Positions 18,613 to 28,827 are shown, numbered from the stretch's first letter. The stretch: 64,000 bases of DNA from Stieleria magnilauensis (GCA_007753675.1 CP036432.1:5492394-5556393), one strand, 5' to 3'. The notes: generated by a model not told the origin, from the letters alone. Made by a program: numbers and translations.

Positions 18613-21600
18613 ATGCAACGGGACGAAACGATGGTACTCCGATCCGTGTCTCCGGCCATGCTGGCCACGATGATGTTCTGCGGCGTCGCGACCGTTCTGG
18701 GCGGTCAAGCCGACGACGATCTCAAGCGAATGGAGATCGACAAGGGCATCGTCGCACTCGTCGGATTACCCGACAACAACGTCGACTACTTGATCGACCT
18801 GTGCCAGGCCAGTGAACTGACGGTCTATTTCCAAACCCCTGATGCTCGCCAGGCCCACGACGTGAGACGAGTTGCCGATGCGGCGGGTGTTTTGGGAACG
18901 CGTTTGTTCGTCCAAACGGGATCGGGTCGGTCCATTCATCTGGGCAACAACATGGCCGACCGCGTCCTGGTCTTCGAATCCGACAGCCGCGCACCATCAC
19001 GGCAAGAAATCTTACGCGTCTTGCGTCCCAAAGGTGTGGCGTTTCTCGGTGACGAAACCTTCACCAAGCCGGTTCCCGAGGGCGCCGACGATTGGTCTCA
19101 TCCGTATCACGGCCCGGACAACAATCCGCAATCCGACGACCAATTGGTTCGTGGCAGCTTGCGAACCCAGTTCATCGGGTACCCGAAATTCAGTCCCATG
19201 CCGGAACAGACGGTCGTCGCGGGCGGGCGGATCTACAAAGCGATGGGGCACATCGCCCACAAGGCCAACCAGAACGACATGCTCAATACGTTGTTGTGCA
19301 TCAACGCCTACAACGGAACGATCCTATGGCGACGTCCGCTTTCCCCCGGTTTCATGCTGCACCGCAACACGATGGTCGCGACCGACGACGCGCTTTACCT
19401 GGGCGACCACGAAGCCTGCAAAATCATCGATGGTCGAACCGGAGAAACCATCGATGAAATCAAGGTGGGGACCGACATCAGTGACGGCCCGGTCTGGAAG
19501 TGGATGGCGATGCGTCACGGAATCCTGTTCGCGATGGTCGGTAACCCCGAAGCCAAACTGGAAACCCAACGCGCCATTCGACGCGGGCTGGGGCACTGGC
19601 CTTGGGGCATGTGGGACGGCCACGACTACAACGACCCCCGTACCTCGTTCGGCTTCGGTCGAACGCTGGTCGCGATCGATCTGAAAACGAAAGAACGCCT
19701 GTGGCACTATCGGGATGACGAGTTTTTGGACGCCCGCGCGGTGTGCATGAACGAGAGTCAGATTTTCTGTTATTGCCCTGGCAAATTCCTGGCTTCGATC
19801 GATCGGTACACGGGAAAGCTGAACTGGAAGAACACCGACAAAGACCTCTTGGATGCGATCGGCGACAATCAAAAGGCACAGCACTACATCACCGGTTACG
19901 CCACCACGTGCTACATGAAGTGCAATGCGGACTACCTGTTCTTTGCCGGACCACAACGCGCTCGCATGGTCGTCGCCTCCGCTCACGACGGCAAACTTGC
20001 CTGGACACACCCGACGGGCAATCTGCAACTGGTGCTTCGTGACGACGGCGTTTGGGCGGCCGGTCCGCAAAAGTCAGAAAACGGAATGAAGTTCGATTAC
20101 GGAACCGGCGACGTGCTGGCGACGTTTCCCGCCCGCCGCGCCTGCACGCGGGCGACCGGTTGCGCCGACAGCATCTTCTATCGTGCCAACGGCGGCACCG
20201 TTCGAGTGCTGACGGAGTCCAACACGGCCCAGCACATCGACCCGATGCGTCCGCCGTGTCAGGATGGCGTCATCATTGCCGGCGGACATCTGTACTGGGG
20301 GCCTTGGATGTGTGGTTGCCAATTGTCGCTCTACGGCAACATCGGTCTGCGCCCCGGGGACGATGCGGCCGACGAAACGAACGACTCGAACGAACCCCGC
20401 TTGGTCCGCGGCGACATCGAGGCGGCGGTCCAATCGCTGGACATCCATCCCGGGGACTGGACCACCTACCGCGGCAACAATGCCCGCACGGACACCTCAC
20501 CGGTGGCGATCCCCGAGGATGTCCAAGAACGGTGGGCGGTCCAAGTTTGTCGCGATGCGTTGCCGACCGCGCCGGTCACCGCCGGCGACATGGTCTTCAT
20601 CGCCGATCGCACCGGTGCCGTCCAAGCGATCGACGGGGAGGGAAAGTCGGTCTGGAAAGCGTACACGGCCGGACCGATCTATTACCCGCCGGCGGTCGCC
20701 CACGATCGCGTTTACGTGGGGTCAGCCGACGGACGAGTCTACGCCTTCGCGGCCCGGGACGGACGATTCCTGTGGTCGTACCGCGTCGGTCCGAAAGATT
20801 ATTGGATCTCCGTCTATGACCGTCTTGTTTCCGCATGGCCCGTCGCGGGCGGCGTGGTGGTCGACGGTGACACGGTTTACGCGGCTGCGGGGATCACGCA
20901 CTACGACGGCACCCACGTCGTCGCACTCGATGCGCGGACGGGAGCGTTAAAGGTTTCCAACACGACGTCGGGAACGTTGGAACGTGAAGTCAACAACGGC
21001 ATCAGTCTGCAGGGCAACCTGACGATCGTCGATGGTGAACTGCGATTTCTTGCCGGCGGCGTCTATGAGACGGCACGCTATGACCTGGAAACACTGGAGT
21101 GCCTCAACACGCCACGGGCTCAAGTCAATTCGCAATTCCGGACGGCGTTCTACCCGTATTATCCGGCGTATGGAAAATACGTCTCGTTGGATTACCAGTG
21201 CAGCGATGGCTGCCAGCTCAGCCACGACGCCAGTTACGAAGGCAGCCAATTCGTCAACTTGGCTCGCCAACAGCCGTTGGCACCGGGGACTCCCAAACCC
21301 TACAAAGAAGCGGCGCGGTGGGTCCGTCGTGGCGGTGAAGCCCCCAAGGCGATCTGGCAAGACACGGGCAATCGACGGTTCACCAGCTTCGCCGTCACCG
21401 ATGAAACATTGCTGGCGACGGGCCATCCCGATGGGAACGAATCCGACGCGTTCCTGGTTTCGATCAACACTCGAGATGGCAGCGACAACTGGATCAAACC
21501 GTTACCCGCACTGGCCGTCAAAGGCGGCGTGTCGATCGATCACGCGGGACGGATTTCGGTGGCGCTGGAAAATGGGCAATTGCTCCGCTTCATGCCCGAG

Positions 21601-21615
21601 CATTCGGGGCGGTGA
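18613..21615 (+). CDS. Exported PQQ-like beta-propeller protein with methyltransferase-like N-terminal domain
   Basis: About 1000 residues. A signal peptide (hydrophobic run LATMMFCGVATVLGG) precedes a domain of about 115 residues whose pattern (GIVALVG...EILRVLRPKGVAFL) resembles a degenerate class I methyltransferase fold. The remainder contains repeated PQQ/BamB-type blades, recognisable from phrases such as VQAIDGEGKSVWKA and VYAFAARDGRFLW. There are two propeller-like halves separated by an Asp/Glu-rich linker (about 590). No PQQ-dependent dehydrogenase catalytic set is evident, so a binding or scaffold role is as likely as catalysis. Start alternatives are ATG 18613 and ATG 18631, the latter with a purine-rich GGGACG upstream. 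Confidence 0.85.
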   Translation: MQRDETMVLRSVSPAMLATMMFCGVATVLGGQADDDLKRMEIDKGIVALVGLPDNNVDYLIDLCQASELTVYFQTPDARQAHDVRRVADAAGVLGTRLFVQTGSGRSIHLGNNMADRVLVFESDSRAPSRQEILRVLRPKGVAFLGDETFTKPVPEGADDWSHPYHGPDNNPQSDDQLVRGSLRTQFIGYPKFSPMPEQTVVAGGRIYKAMGHIAHKANQNDMLNTLLCINAYNGTILWRRPLSPGFMLHRNTMVATDDALYLGDHEACKIIDGRTGETIDEIKVGTDISDGPVWKWMAMRHGILFAMVGNPEAKLETQRAIRRGLGHWPWGMWDGHDYNDPRTSFGFGRTLVAIDLKTKERLWHYRDDEFLDARAVCMNESQIFCYCPGKFLASIDRYTGKLNWKNTDKDLLDAIGDNQKAQHYITGYATTCYMKCNADYLFFAGPQRARMVVASAHDGKLAWTHPTGNLQLVLRDDGVWAAGPQKSENGMKFDYGTGDVLATFPARRACTRATGCADSIFYRANGGTVRVLTESNTAQHIDPMRPPCQDGVIIAGGHLYWGPWMCGCQLSLYGNIGLRPGDDAADETNDSNEPRLVRGDIEAAVQSLDIHPGDWTTYRGNNARTDTSPVAIPEDVQERWAVQVCRDALPTAPVTAGDMVFIADRTGAVQAIDGEGKSVWKAYTAGPIYYPPAVAHDRVYVGSADGRVYAFAARDGRFLWSYRVGPKDYWISVYDRLVSAWPVAGGVVVDGDTVYAAAGITHYDGTHVVALDARTGALKVSNTTSGTLEREVNNGISLQGNLTIVDGELRFLAGGVYETARYDLETLECLNTPRAQVNSQFRTAFYPYYPAYGKYVSLDYQCSDGCQLSHDASYEGSQFVNLARQQPLAPGTPKPYKEAARWVRRGGEAPKAIWQDTGNRRFTSFAVTDETLLATGHPDGNESDAFLVSINTRDGSDNWIKPLPALAVKGGVSIDHAGRISVALENGQLLRFMPEHSGR

Positions 21616-22093
21616 TCCCCTGCAACCTCGTTCCGCTGACTCCTGCTACTGTTAGCGGTAGGGCGCAAGCCGTCCGATCTTTCCCCAATACCGCTAAGTT
21701 GAGCGTCGTTTCCTTAGTTGAATGCCCGTAGGCTCGCGCCAAACGGCTAATCTTTGTTTGATATCAGCCGGTTCGCGCCAGCGCGAGAGGCCCCTCATCG
21801 ATGTTAACTTAGCGGCCTTGGGACTTTCCCACCGACTCGACAAGTAACGGTAACCGCTTGGTGAGGGAGGAAAATCTTAACAATCCGCTGACTCTAATGT
21901 TTTCTATGTTTGTTCGCGATGAAGCCCGGAGGGCCTAACAGACTTCGCCTGCCCGGCGAAATCCGGTACAGAGAAAACGTTAGAGTCAGAAAATCCATTA
22001 AGGGATTGCGTTGTCCTTTTCGCACGATCCTGGTGATCGATCGAATTTTCGCGGCATCTCGCCGTTTCAGTGCCTCATCTTCGGACAACACCC
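21616..22093. other. Intergenic region with degraded REP-like repeats (family 3) and probable promoter
   Basis: About 480 bp without a convincing gene. 21650-21830 contains diverged copies of a repeat with 'gttagcggtagggcgcaagccgtccg' -type halves in both orientations, related to the clean inverted repeat at 53986-54065. The rest presumably carries the promoter and leader of the gene starting at 22094; no promoter element could be assigned with confidence. Confidence 0.5.
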
Positions 22094-25000
22094 ATGGGTT
22101 CCAATCGTCAATTCACCTTTCGCCCCGTCGGCGAATCATTGGAACAGCGGCGTTTGCTCGCGGCGATCGAATTGCCAGCGGTTGAAATGCACTCGGAACT
22201 CTCCGGCGACGTGGCCGTCGCCCAGGTCAGCGAATCGACAGTCTCCACGCAATCCGTCGCGGCGGCCGCGGCGACGGGGATCGTGGCTCGGCATCGCATG
22301 ACGTCGACGCAGTACAACGCCGAAGTCGCACGCCTGCAGGACCTCGGATATCGCCCCTTCCACGTCTCCGGGTATGAAATTGCCGGCCAAGACTACTACG
22401 CGGCGATCTGGAAGCCCACTGGCAGCACCGCCTGGCAAGCACGCCACGGCATGACGTCGTCCCAATACCAGCAGGAATTCACAGCCCTGGTCGGCCAAGG
22501 CTATCGACTGACCCACGTCAACGGTTACACGATCGGCGGGATCGATCGCTATGCCGCGATTTGGGAAAAATCGTCCGGGCCCGGATTTTACGCCCGTCAC
22601 AGGATGACCGGTTCACAACTGCAAAACTTTGACAACGATTACACCAGCCAGGGCTATCGAATCACAAAACTCAGCGGCTACGCAATCGGCAGCCAAAGCT
22701 ACTACGCCGCGATTTGGCAGAAACAATCGGGGCCGGCCTACGTGTGGCGTTATGGTTTGACGTCCGCCGAATTTCAAGAACAGTCCGGCCAGTTCGCCGC
22801 ATCAGGCTATGACGTCGTTGATGTCAGTGGCTACAGCGTCGGAGGTGTCGATTACTACGCGGGGATCTGGGAACAGCAATCGACAACCAGCGGCGTGCTC
22901 CGCCACGCCTTGAGTTCATCCCAGTATCAATCCGAATTTGACGCGTTGTTGGCGCAAGGTTACGAACTCCGTCAGGTGGATGGCTACACGGTCGGAGGCA
23001 TCGACCGCTACGTGGCCAGTTGGACCAAGCCCGCCCAAGCGTTCACGGAGTTGCCGATTTCCGGCACGATGCTTCCGCAACTCTCGGCGCTGACGGAGAC
23101 CGTCGAGCAATTCATGATCGAGCGACAGATACCGGCCGGGTCGATTGCGATCAGCAAAGACGGCCAATTGCTCGGTGAGATCGGCTTGGGTTGGAGCGAT
23201 CACGATCAAACCGAAGCGATCGATCCGGATGCGATGTTTCGATTGGCAAGCGTGACGAAGCCGATGACCGACGCGGTGGTCACCAAATTGATCTCCGAAA
23301 GCGTGCTCAGTTTAGACGATCAAGTCTTTTGCGCTGCGGGGGCGAGCGATGACTGTCTACTAGACATCACGCCATGGGGCACGCCCGATGCCCGACTCTC
23401 CCAAATCAACGTAGGGCATCTGCTCGAGCATCGCGGCGGCTGGGACCGCGATCTTTCGGGAGACCCGGTGTTCAATCAAATCGCGATCGCCGGTGCGTTG
23501 GGGATCAGTTCGCCTCCCAATCAATATCAGATCGCACAGTACGTGCTCGGGCAGCCGTTGGATTTTGATCCGGGCACGCGCTACGCCTACTCCAACTTCG
23601 GCTACATGATCCTGGGGCTGGTGGTCGAAAACAAAACGGGACGCGACTTCACGGAGTATTTGCAGAACGAGATCTTTCGACCGATCGGAGTTGCGAACAC
23701 GGAGATTGAACTGGGTCGTAGTCTGCCGGATGACCGCAACGCTCGCGAGCCGAACTATCGCCATCCGTCACTGGGGACCAGCGTGTTTGACACGTCTCAG
23801 CTCGTTGCCTTTCCCGACGGAGCGTTCCATCTGGAATCGATGGAATCCTTTGGAGGCCAGATCGCCTCGGCGCGGGCGGTCACAAGCTTTCTGGATCGAT
23901 ACTGGATCAGCGGAGAACGACGCAGCGGCGGAAGTGCAAACTACACGTTCTATGGTTCCTTACCGGGCACCGTGACGATGGCGCGGCAACGGCTCGACGG
24001 ATTTAACGTCGTCGTCTTGCTGAACCAAAGGACGGATGCAGCGGGAAACACCTATGACGTCAACGTGTTGAAAAGCCGAGTCGATGCGGTGCTGGACACG
24101 GTGGACGTCTCGATCACGACGCAAGACACGATCGGACTTTATCAAGGCGACACGTCGTTGTTCCACCTGAAAGAATCGTTCGGCGCGGGGCCGTCGGATC
24201 AGTACTTCGCGTTCGGTCCGAGCGGAAACGCCGGCTGGACGCCGCTGGTCGGCGACTGGAATGGTGACGGAACCGACACCATCGGACTGTACCAGGGCGA
24301 TGCGTCGCTGTTCCATCTAAAGGATTCGTTCTCGCCCGGAGCTGCCGACCACTACTTCGCATTCGGTCCCGCAGGTACGGGCTGGATTCCGCTGGCCGGA
24401 GACTGGAACGGGGACGGCATCGATACCATCGGACTCTACCAACCCGACGTGTCGCTGTTCCACCTCAAGGATTCGACCACACCGGGAGCCTCCGACCATT
24501 ACTTCGCGTTCGGTCCCGGCGGCAATGCGGGCTGGACACCCGTGGTCGGCGACTGGGATGGCGATGGCAAAGACACCATCGGGCTCTACCAACCCGATGC
24601 GTCACTGTTTCATCTCAAGAATTCGTTCACCGCCGGAGCATCGGATCAGTACTTCGCCTTCGGCCCGGGTGGAAACGCCGGCTGGACTCCGATGACGGGG
24701 GATTGGAATGGCGACGGCACCGACACGATCGGACTGTACCAACCGGACGTCTCTCTGTTTCACCTCAAAGATTCGTTCACCCCCGGCGCCGCCGATCACT
24801 ACTTTGCGTTCGGGCCCAGTGGAAACGCCGGCTGGATTCCGCTGGCCGGTGATTGGAACGGCCCGACCATCTCCGCCAGCTCAACGGCCGCTGTTGCAGC
24901 GAATTTCGTTTCGGCGGCTTCGATGCCGGCGGCGAAGGCATCACCGACCGATTCATCCGACCCGACTGAAGAACTTACCGCGTCTGAATTGTCAACGCGG

Positions 25001-25168
25001 GTCGTTCGCCATCAGCAGGTGGATCAAGAAATCAACGCACCGGCCGAAACCGACATTGCCCAGACGGAGCGACAGACCCCGAACCGAACGACTCCAGCCA
25101 TGTCCGGAACGTCGCTCTCAGCTCAGGAACTCCGCTTGCTCGACTTGGCTTGGCAGACGTGGAGTTGA
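22094..25168 (+). CDS. Large exported modular protein: LEPR-type N-terminus, five tandem-repeat domains, serine hydrolase, five FG-GAP-like repeats
   Basis: 1024 residues. The N-terminus has the planctomycete LEPR-type sorting motif (ESLEQRRLLAA). Residues about 62-315 hold five repeats of about 52 residues beginning (R/Q)ARHRMTS-like and ending YYAAIW, resembling the bacterial tandem repeat domain (BTRD1) and the N-terminal repeats of polyglycine hydrolases. A class C beta-lactamase-like serine hydrolase follows, with catalytic S386-V-T-K389, Tyr499 in YSN and HLLEHRGGW. From about 677 to 925 come five repeats of about 58 residues with DTIGLY, SLFHLK, YFAFGP and GDWNGDG, the last a likely Ca2+-binding loop. 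An acidic/Ser-rich tail ends the protein. ATG 22094 is chosen over GTG 22070. Probable cell-surface or secreted peptidase/esterase; substrate unknown. Confidence 0.88.
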   Translation: MGSNRQFTFRPVGESLEQRRLLAAIELPAVEMHSELSGDVAVAQVSESTVSTQSVAAAAATGIVARHRMTSTQYNAEVARLQDLGYRPFHVSGYEIAGQDYYAAIWKPTGSTAWQARHGMTSSQYQQEFTALVGQGYRLTHVNGYTIGGIDRYAAIWEKSSGPGFYARHRMTGSQLQNFDNDYTSQGYRITKLSGYAIGSQSYYAAIWQKQSGPAYVWRYGLTSAEFQEQSGQFAASGYDVVDVSGYSVGGVDYYAGIWEQQSTTSGVLRHALSSSQYQSEFDALLAQGYELRQVDGYTVGGIDRYVASWTKPAQAFTELPISGTMLPQLSALTETVEQFMIERQIPAGSIAISKDGQLLGEIGLGWSDHDQTEAIDPDAMFRLASVTKPMTDAVVTKLISESVLSLDDQVFCAAGASDDCLLDITPWGTPDARLSQINVGHLLEHRGGWDRDLSGDPVFNQIAIAGALGISSPPNQYQIAQYVLGQPLDFDPGTRYAYSNFGYMILGLVVENKTGRDFTEYLQNEIFRPIGVANTEIELGRSLPDDRNAREPNYRHPSLGTSVFDTSQLVAFPDGAFHLESMESFGGQIASARAVTSFLDRYWISGERRSGGSANYTFYGSLPGTVTMARQRLDGFNVVVLLNQRTDAAGNTYDVNVLKSRVDAVLDTVDVSITTQDTIGLYQGDTSLFHLKESFGAGPSDQYFAFGPSGNAGWTPLVGDWNGDGTDTIGLYQGDASLFHLKDSFSPGAADHYFAFGPAGTGWIPLAGDWNGDGIDTIGLYQPDVSLFHLKDSTTPGASDHYFAFGPGGNAGWTPVVGDWDGDGKDTIGLYQPDASLFHLKNSFTAGASDQYFAFGPGGNAGWTPMTGDWNGDGTDTIGLYQPDVSLFHLKDSFTPGAADHYFAFGPSGNAGWIPLAGDWNGPTISASSTAAVAANFVSAASMPAAKASPTDSSDPTEELTASELSTRVVRHQQVDQEINAPAETDIAQTERQTPNRTTPAMSGTSLSAQELRLLDLAWQTWS

Positions 25169-25252
25169 GCTCGGTAGGCAATGCTGTGGATGGGATTTGG
25201 GTCAATGCCGCGGAATGAATCCTGCATCAACGGGTACAAGATCGCAAGGCCG

Positions 25253-26479
25253 CTACTTCTGCAGAAAGACAAACGTTCCCAGCTTGGACGCGGTGGCGAC
25301 ATCGACGCGTCCGTCTTGGTTCAAGTCGGTGGCCAGAATCTGAACGCCGACGCCGGACGCGTCGTCGATTTGGTGCGGTACGTACCGGACCCCGCCGCCG
25401 GGTTCACGTCGCAGTTCAAACCAATAGACCACCGGCGGCGCACCGGGATCGATGTCTCCGTCGGGACCGTGCGCCCAACGTCGCTTTCCGGTGATCAGAT
25501 CCGGCAATCCATCGCCGTTGATGTCAGCCGATGCCAACGCATGAGGCTGGGTGAACGCCACGCCATACCGGTCGATCGCCGAACGATCGCCCATGATCAG
25601 GTGTTCGCGAAACGCCATGTCCGGTCTGGTCCCCGATTGTTCGTACCACGCCAATCCCCAGCCATGCGCATCGACGGCGGACAGCACGTCTTGATCTCCA
25701 TCGCCGTCGACATCGTGCGCAAACATTTGTGCCCCGCCACGGCCCGTTGAAAACAGACCGCGATGAAACTTCCATGGGGACGTCCGCGACGCATCGTCGG
25801 GCTGTTCATACCATCCGTCGTTCAGCAACAGATCCAGCTTGCCATCGTTGTTGATGTCGCCGACGCCTTGGCCGTGATAAAACTGCGGCCAGTCTTCGGG
25901 TTCGTCGATCGGAATGAATCGCCACGGTTCGGTCGGATGCGATGGATCGGGCTGAATCGAGCCCCAACATCCGTCCCAGTGGCAGATCACTTGGGGAACA
26001 CCGTCGCCATCCAAGTCCACGAGCGTAGGCGATTCACCTTTGACGCGATGGAACGCCACGTGCTTGTTCCAGGGGGCATCCGATTTGCCTGGATTTTCGT
26101 ACCAGATCGCTTCGTGTTTGTGGACGCGACCGAGTACCAGGATGTCTTGACGGCCGTCGCCGGAGAAATCGGCAACGAAGCTGAACATGCTGTTGCTGGG
26201 ACTTTCCGCGGGCGGCAAGGCGATCGGTTCATAAAACGCGTGAGAGCGTTGAAAGTCGGGACCTTCATACCAAAACGGTCCGGCGACCACGTCCAAGTCT
26301 CCATCGCCGTCGATGTCACCGCACGAAACGCCGTCGCAGTAATACAGGTCGTTCAAGACCAGTCGCTCGAATCGGATCGCATCGCCGGTCGTGCGTTGCG
26401 ATGGAACCGGCGGCTGTTGCGCTGCGACAATCGCTATCGAGAAAACCAACCAACAAAGCAGGGTCAGTGCACGTGTCAT
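25253..26479 (-). CDS. Secreted FG-GAP/VCBS repeat protein
   Basis: From ATG 26479 the protein has a signal peptide (LTLLCWLVFSIAIVAA|Q) and 408 residues. Repeated Asp-rich loops such as DIDGDGDLDVVAG, DINNDGKLDLLL and DINGDGLPDLIT are hallmark FG-GAP/VCBS Ca2+-binding beta-propeller blades; at least six can be seen. No catalytic domain is visible, so a binding, adhesion or structural extracellular role is likely. An in-frame ATG at 26509 would add ten residues before the signal peptide and is less likely. It is convergent with the modular protein gene, with an 84-bp gap. Confidence 0.88.
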   Translation of the reverse strand: MTRALTLLCWLVFSIAIVAAQQPPVPSQRTTGDAIRFERLVLNDLYYCDGVSCGDIDGDGDLDVVAGPFWYEGPDFQRSHAFYEPIALPPAESPSNSMFSFVADFSGDGRQDILVLGRVHKHEAIWYENPGKSDAPWNKHVAFHRVKGESPTLVDLDGDGVPQVICHWDGCWGSIQPDPSHPTEPWRFIPIDEPEDWPQFYHGQGVGDINNDGKLDLLLNDGWYEQPDDASRTSPWKFHRGLFSTGRGGAQMFAHDVDGDGDQDVLSAVDAHGWGLAWYEQSGTRPDMAFREHLIMGDRSAIDRYGVAFTQPHALASADINGDGLPDLITGKRRWAHGPDGDIDPGAPPVVYWFELRREPGGGVRYVPHQIDDASGVGVQILATDLNQDGRVDVATASKLGTFVFLQK

Positions 26480-26634
26480 CTCAAAGCCTGGCAGAAAGAA
26501 GCGAATCAAAGCGGCCCATCATACACCGCGAATTTGACACGCGGGGTCGCAATCAATCGCGGAGTCTGAACCGACGGGCTATAGTGCTACGCAGAACCAT
26601 TTCAGGTGAACCGTCGGGAGGAGATCAAACAGAC

Positions 26635-27109
26635 ATGTTCGGGTTGTTCGGCTCCAAGCCACCCCTGACGACTCGCCAGCGGGCCGAGTTGGAATTGCTG
26701 ATGCGACGCATCGTCCAACGCATCGGCGAATCAACGGTGCAAGAAGTTGACCGCTTTGATGGGAGATCGACGCCCCGGTGTCGCGATCGCTGCGATGAGA
26801 GCGGCGTATGCGCTCGGGATCGACCTGTCGGATCACATCGGCGAAATGACAGCGTTGCTGGACGATCCGTCCGTGGATTTTGCCGCAGTCGTTCAGCTGA
26901 TCGGCCAGCTGGGAGAACAGGGGCAACGCGCCGATGCCGCGATCTGTAAACATTTGGCGCGATCGATCAGGAATTTGGAGGATGAAAAGACAGACATGTT
27001 GCTGCGTTGCCTGCGCAGCATCTGCACCGACCCTGCCGCAACGATCACAAAACTGATGCCTCAGATGGACCAGGAGGAGGCCCTTCGCTGGCTGCAGCGC
27101 ACACACTAG
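26635..27109 (+). pseudogene. HEAT-like repeat protein gene with apparent frameshift
   Basis: ATG 26635 follows a strong ribosome-binding site (GGGAGGAG). It starts a protein-like sequence (MFGLFGSKPPLTTRQRAELE...) that stays plausible to about residue 38 (IGESTVQEV) and then turns Arg-rich and implausible. From about 26747 the +1 frame continues as a good helical, HEAT-repeat-like sequence (GDRRPGVAIAAMRAAYALG ... EEALRWLQRTH) to a stop at 27109. That frame has a stop at 26699-26701, so one frameshift near 26740-26750 would join them into about 157 residues. It could be a true pseudogene, a sequencing error, or less likely two genes. Function unknown. Confidence 0.55.
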
Positions 27110-27221
27110 GGAGCAGTCCGACGCCCGCGGCTGAATCGCCGAGCCTGTTCGTCTTGTCGATGCGGGATTATCGTGGTCAGCCTCTCACCTTGATTCACCT
27201 TCGCTCCCATTTAGACCGCTG

Positions 27222-28541
27222 ATGATTGACGCGTTTACCAATACAGCCCGCTTTGTCTCTGCCCTGACCCTCCTCACAGCGTTGGCCGCATCACCCGGCA
27301 GCGTCAGTCACGCCACCGATTGGACGATTCCCGTCGCCGGCAACGCGTTTCAAACTGCCCCGAACCCGGGCGGTCGAGGTTTTCGGCGAGATGCATCGAT
27401 TGCCTGGTCCGATCCGGACCAGATCTATACGGTCTTCTTTCGGGTGGATCGCCCCGCTGTCTTGGAGCTGGCGATTCGAGCACGTGTCGCTGACGGTCCG
27501 AGCAAGTTGGCCGTCCGCGCTGCTGAACAAAACTTCAACGCCGCGATCCAATCGCCGGACTTCTCCGTCAACCCGGTCGGGCAGATCGAAGTCCCCGAGG
27601 CCGGTTACGTCCGCGTTGATCTGCAACGGGTCGAGCGTGGTGGAAGCACCTACGCCGACATCAGTGACTTGATCGTCGCATCGGAGTCCGACGGCCTGTC
27701 GCTGGACTACGTGAAGTCCAACGCGGGCAACATGTTTTACTGGGGGCGTCGTGGTCCTTCGGTGCATCTGCGTTACGAAGTCCCCCGCGATCAAACACTG
27801 CAATACGCCTACAGCGAACTCACCGTCCCCGAAGGCCAAGACCCGATCGGTTCCTACTTCATGACCAACGGGTTTGGCGAAGGGTACTTTGGGATTCAGG
27901 TCAACGGTGCAAACGAACGTCGCGTCCTGTTCTCGGTCTGGAGTCCCTTCAAAACCGACAACCCGCGTGACATTCCCAAAGACCAACAAATCGTGATGCT
28001 TGCCAAAGGCCCCGAGGTGCACGTCGGCGAGTTCGGCAACGAAGGCTCCGGCGGCCAGAGTTATCTGGTCTACCCTTGGAAGGCAGGGACGACCTATCGT
28101 TTCTTGACCGAAGTCCGACCGGACGGACAGGGAAACACGATCTACTCGTCGTGGTTCGGAGACAAAGCCCGACAGACCTGGCGATTGATCGCAAGCTTTC
28201 GCCGTCCCCAGACGGACACACACCTGACGGGATTCCACGGATTCCTTGAAAACTTTTCGCCGACCCACGGGCACATCGAGCGTCGTGCAAACTACGCGAA
28301 TGTTTGGGTGCGCGACATCAACCAGCAATGGCATGAATGCACCCGCGCGCGATTCTCGGTCGATGCAACCGGCCGGGGTCGTCACCGCTTGGATTTCACC
28401 GGCGGTGCCGATGGCGATCACTTCTTTCTACGCAACTGCGGTTTCTTTGACGAAACGGGTCGACCGGGCGAAACCTTTACCCGCAGCTCCACCTCCGACG
28501 CGCAGCCGGAGATCGATTTCGACGCGCTACCGCGGGATTGA
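27222..28541 (+). CDS. DUF3472 domain-containing secreted protein (with DUF5077-like N-terminal domain)
   Basis: 439 residues with an N-terminal signal peptide (TLLTALAASPGSVSHA). Residues about 35-150 resemble DUF5077, and the remainder matches DUF3472, with typical segments MTNGFGEGYFGIQ, VLFSVWSPFKTDNP and a late Trp/Gly-rich beta region (HLTGFHGFLENF). Such proteins are predicted beta-sandwich, carbohydrate-associated secreted proteins; no enzyme activity is established from sequence. The start follows the frameshifted HEAT-like gene by about 110 bp. Gene boundaries are clear. Confidence 0.88.
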   Translation: MIDAFTNTARFVSALTLLTALAASPGSVSHATDWTIPVAGNAFQTAPNPGGRGFRRDASIAWSDPDQIYTVFFRVDRPAVLELAIRARVADGPSKLAVRAAEQNFNAAIQSPDFSVNPVGQIEVPEAGYVRVDLQRVERGGSTYADISDLIVASESDGLSLDYVKSNAGNMFYWGRRGPSVHLRYEVPRDQTLQYAYSELTVPEGQDPIGSYFMTNGFGEGYFGIQVNGANERRVLFSVWSPFKTDNPRDIPKDQQIVMLAKGPEVHVGEFGNEGSGGQSYLVYPWKAGTTYRFLTEVRPDGQGNTIYSSWFGDKARQTWRLIASFRRPQTDTHLTGFHGFLENFSPTHGHIERRANYANVWVRDINQQWHECTRARFSVDATGRGRHRLDFTGGADGDHFFLRNCGFFDETGRPGETFTRSSTSDAQPEIDFDALPRD

Positions 28542-28611
28542 GGCCGTTGGTGTCTAGGCTTTAGCCGATCCTCCACTAGCATTTCGCCGCACCGTGGTTT
28601 TCGGTTAGGCG

Positions 28612-28680
28612 GTAGTGGACGAGGCGACGAGTCCTTGCCAAGATGCCGACTACACAGGACTCGTCGCCTCGTCCACTACC
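28612..28680. repeat. REP-like palindrome (family 2)
   Basis: The arm gtagtggacgaggcgacgag is followed about 30 bp later by its inverted copy ctcgtcgcctcgtccactac, forming a long imperfect hairpin. A closely related element lies at 43484-43560, and the arm is tandemly repeated at 58871-59095. It sits between the convergent DUF3472 and DUF3500 genes and may also end transcription. Confidence 0.8.
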
Positions 28681-28827
28681 CGAAAGTTAAGCTGCGGTAG
28701 ACTGCTAGACGCCTGAAGGCGACTCGCGGAGCGCCCAAAGGCTGCACACCAACGGTTGCCGGATCCCGTTCCGGCGAAACGTCCGGTCGTCAATTTCAAT
28801 CGGAACGGATACAAAACGTCGTGGTGT

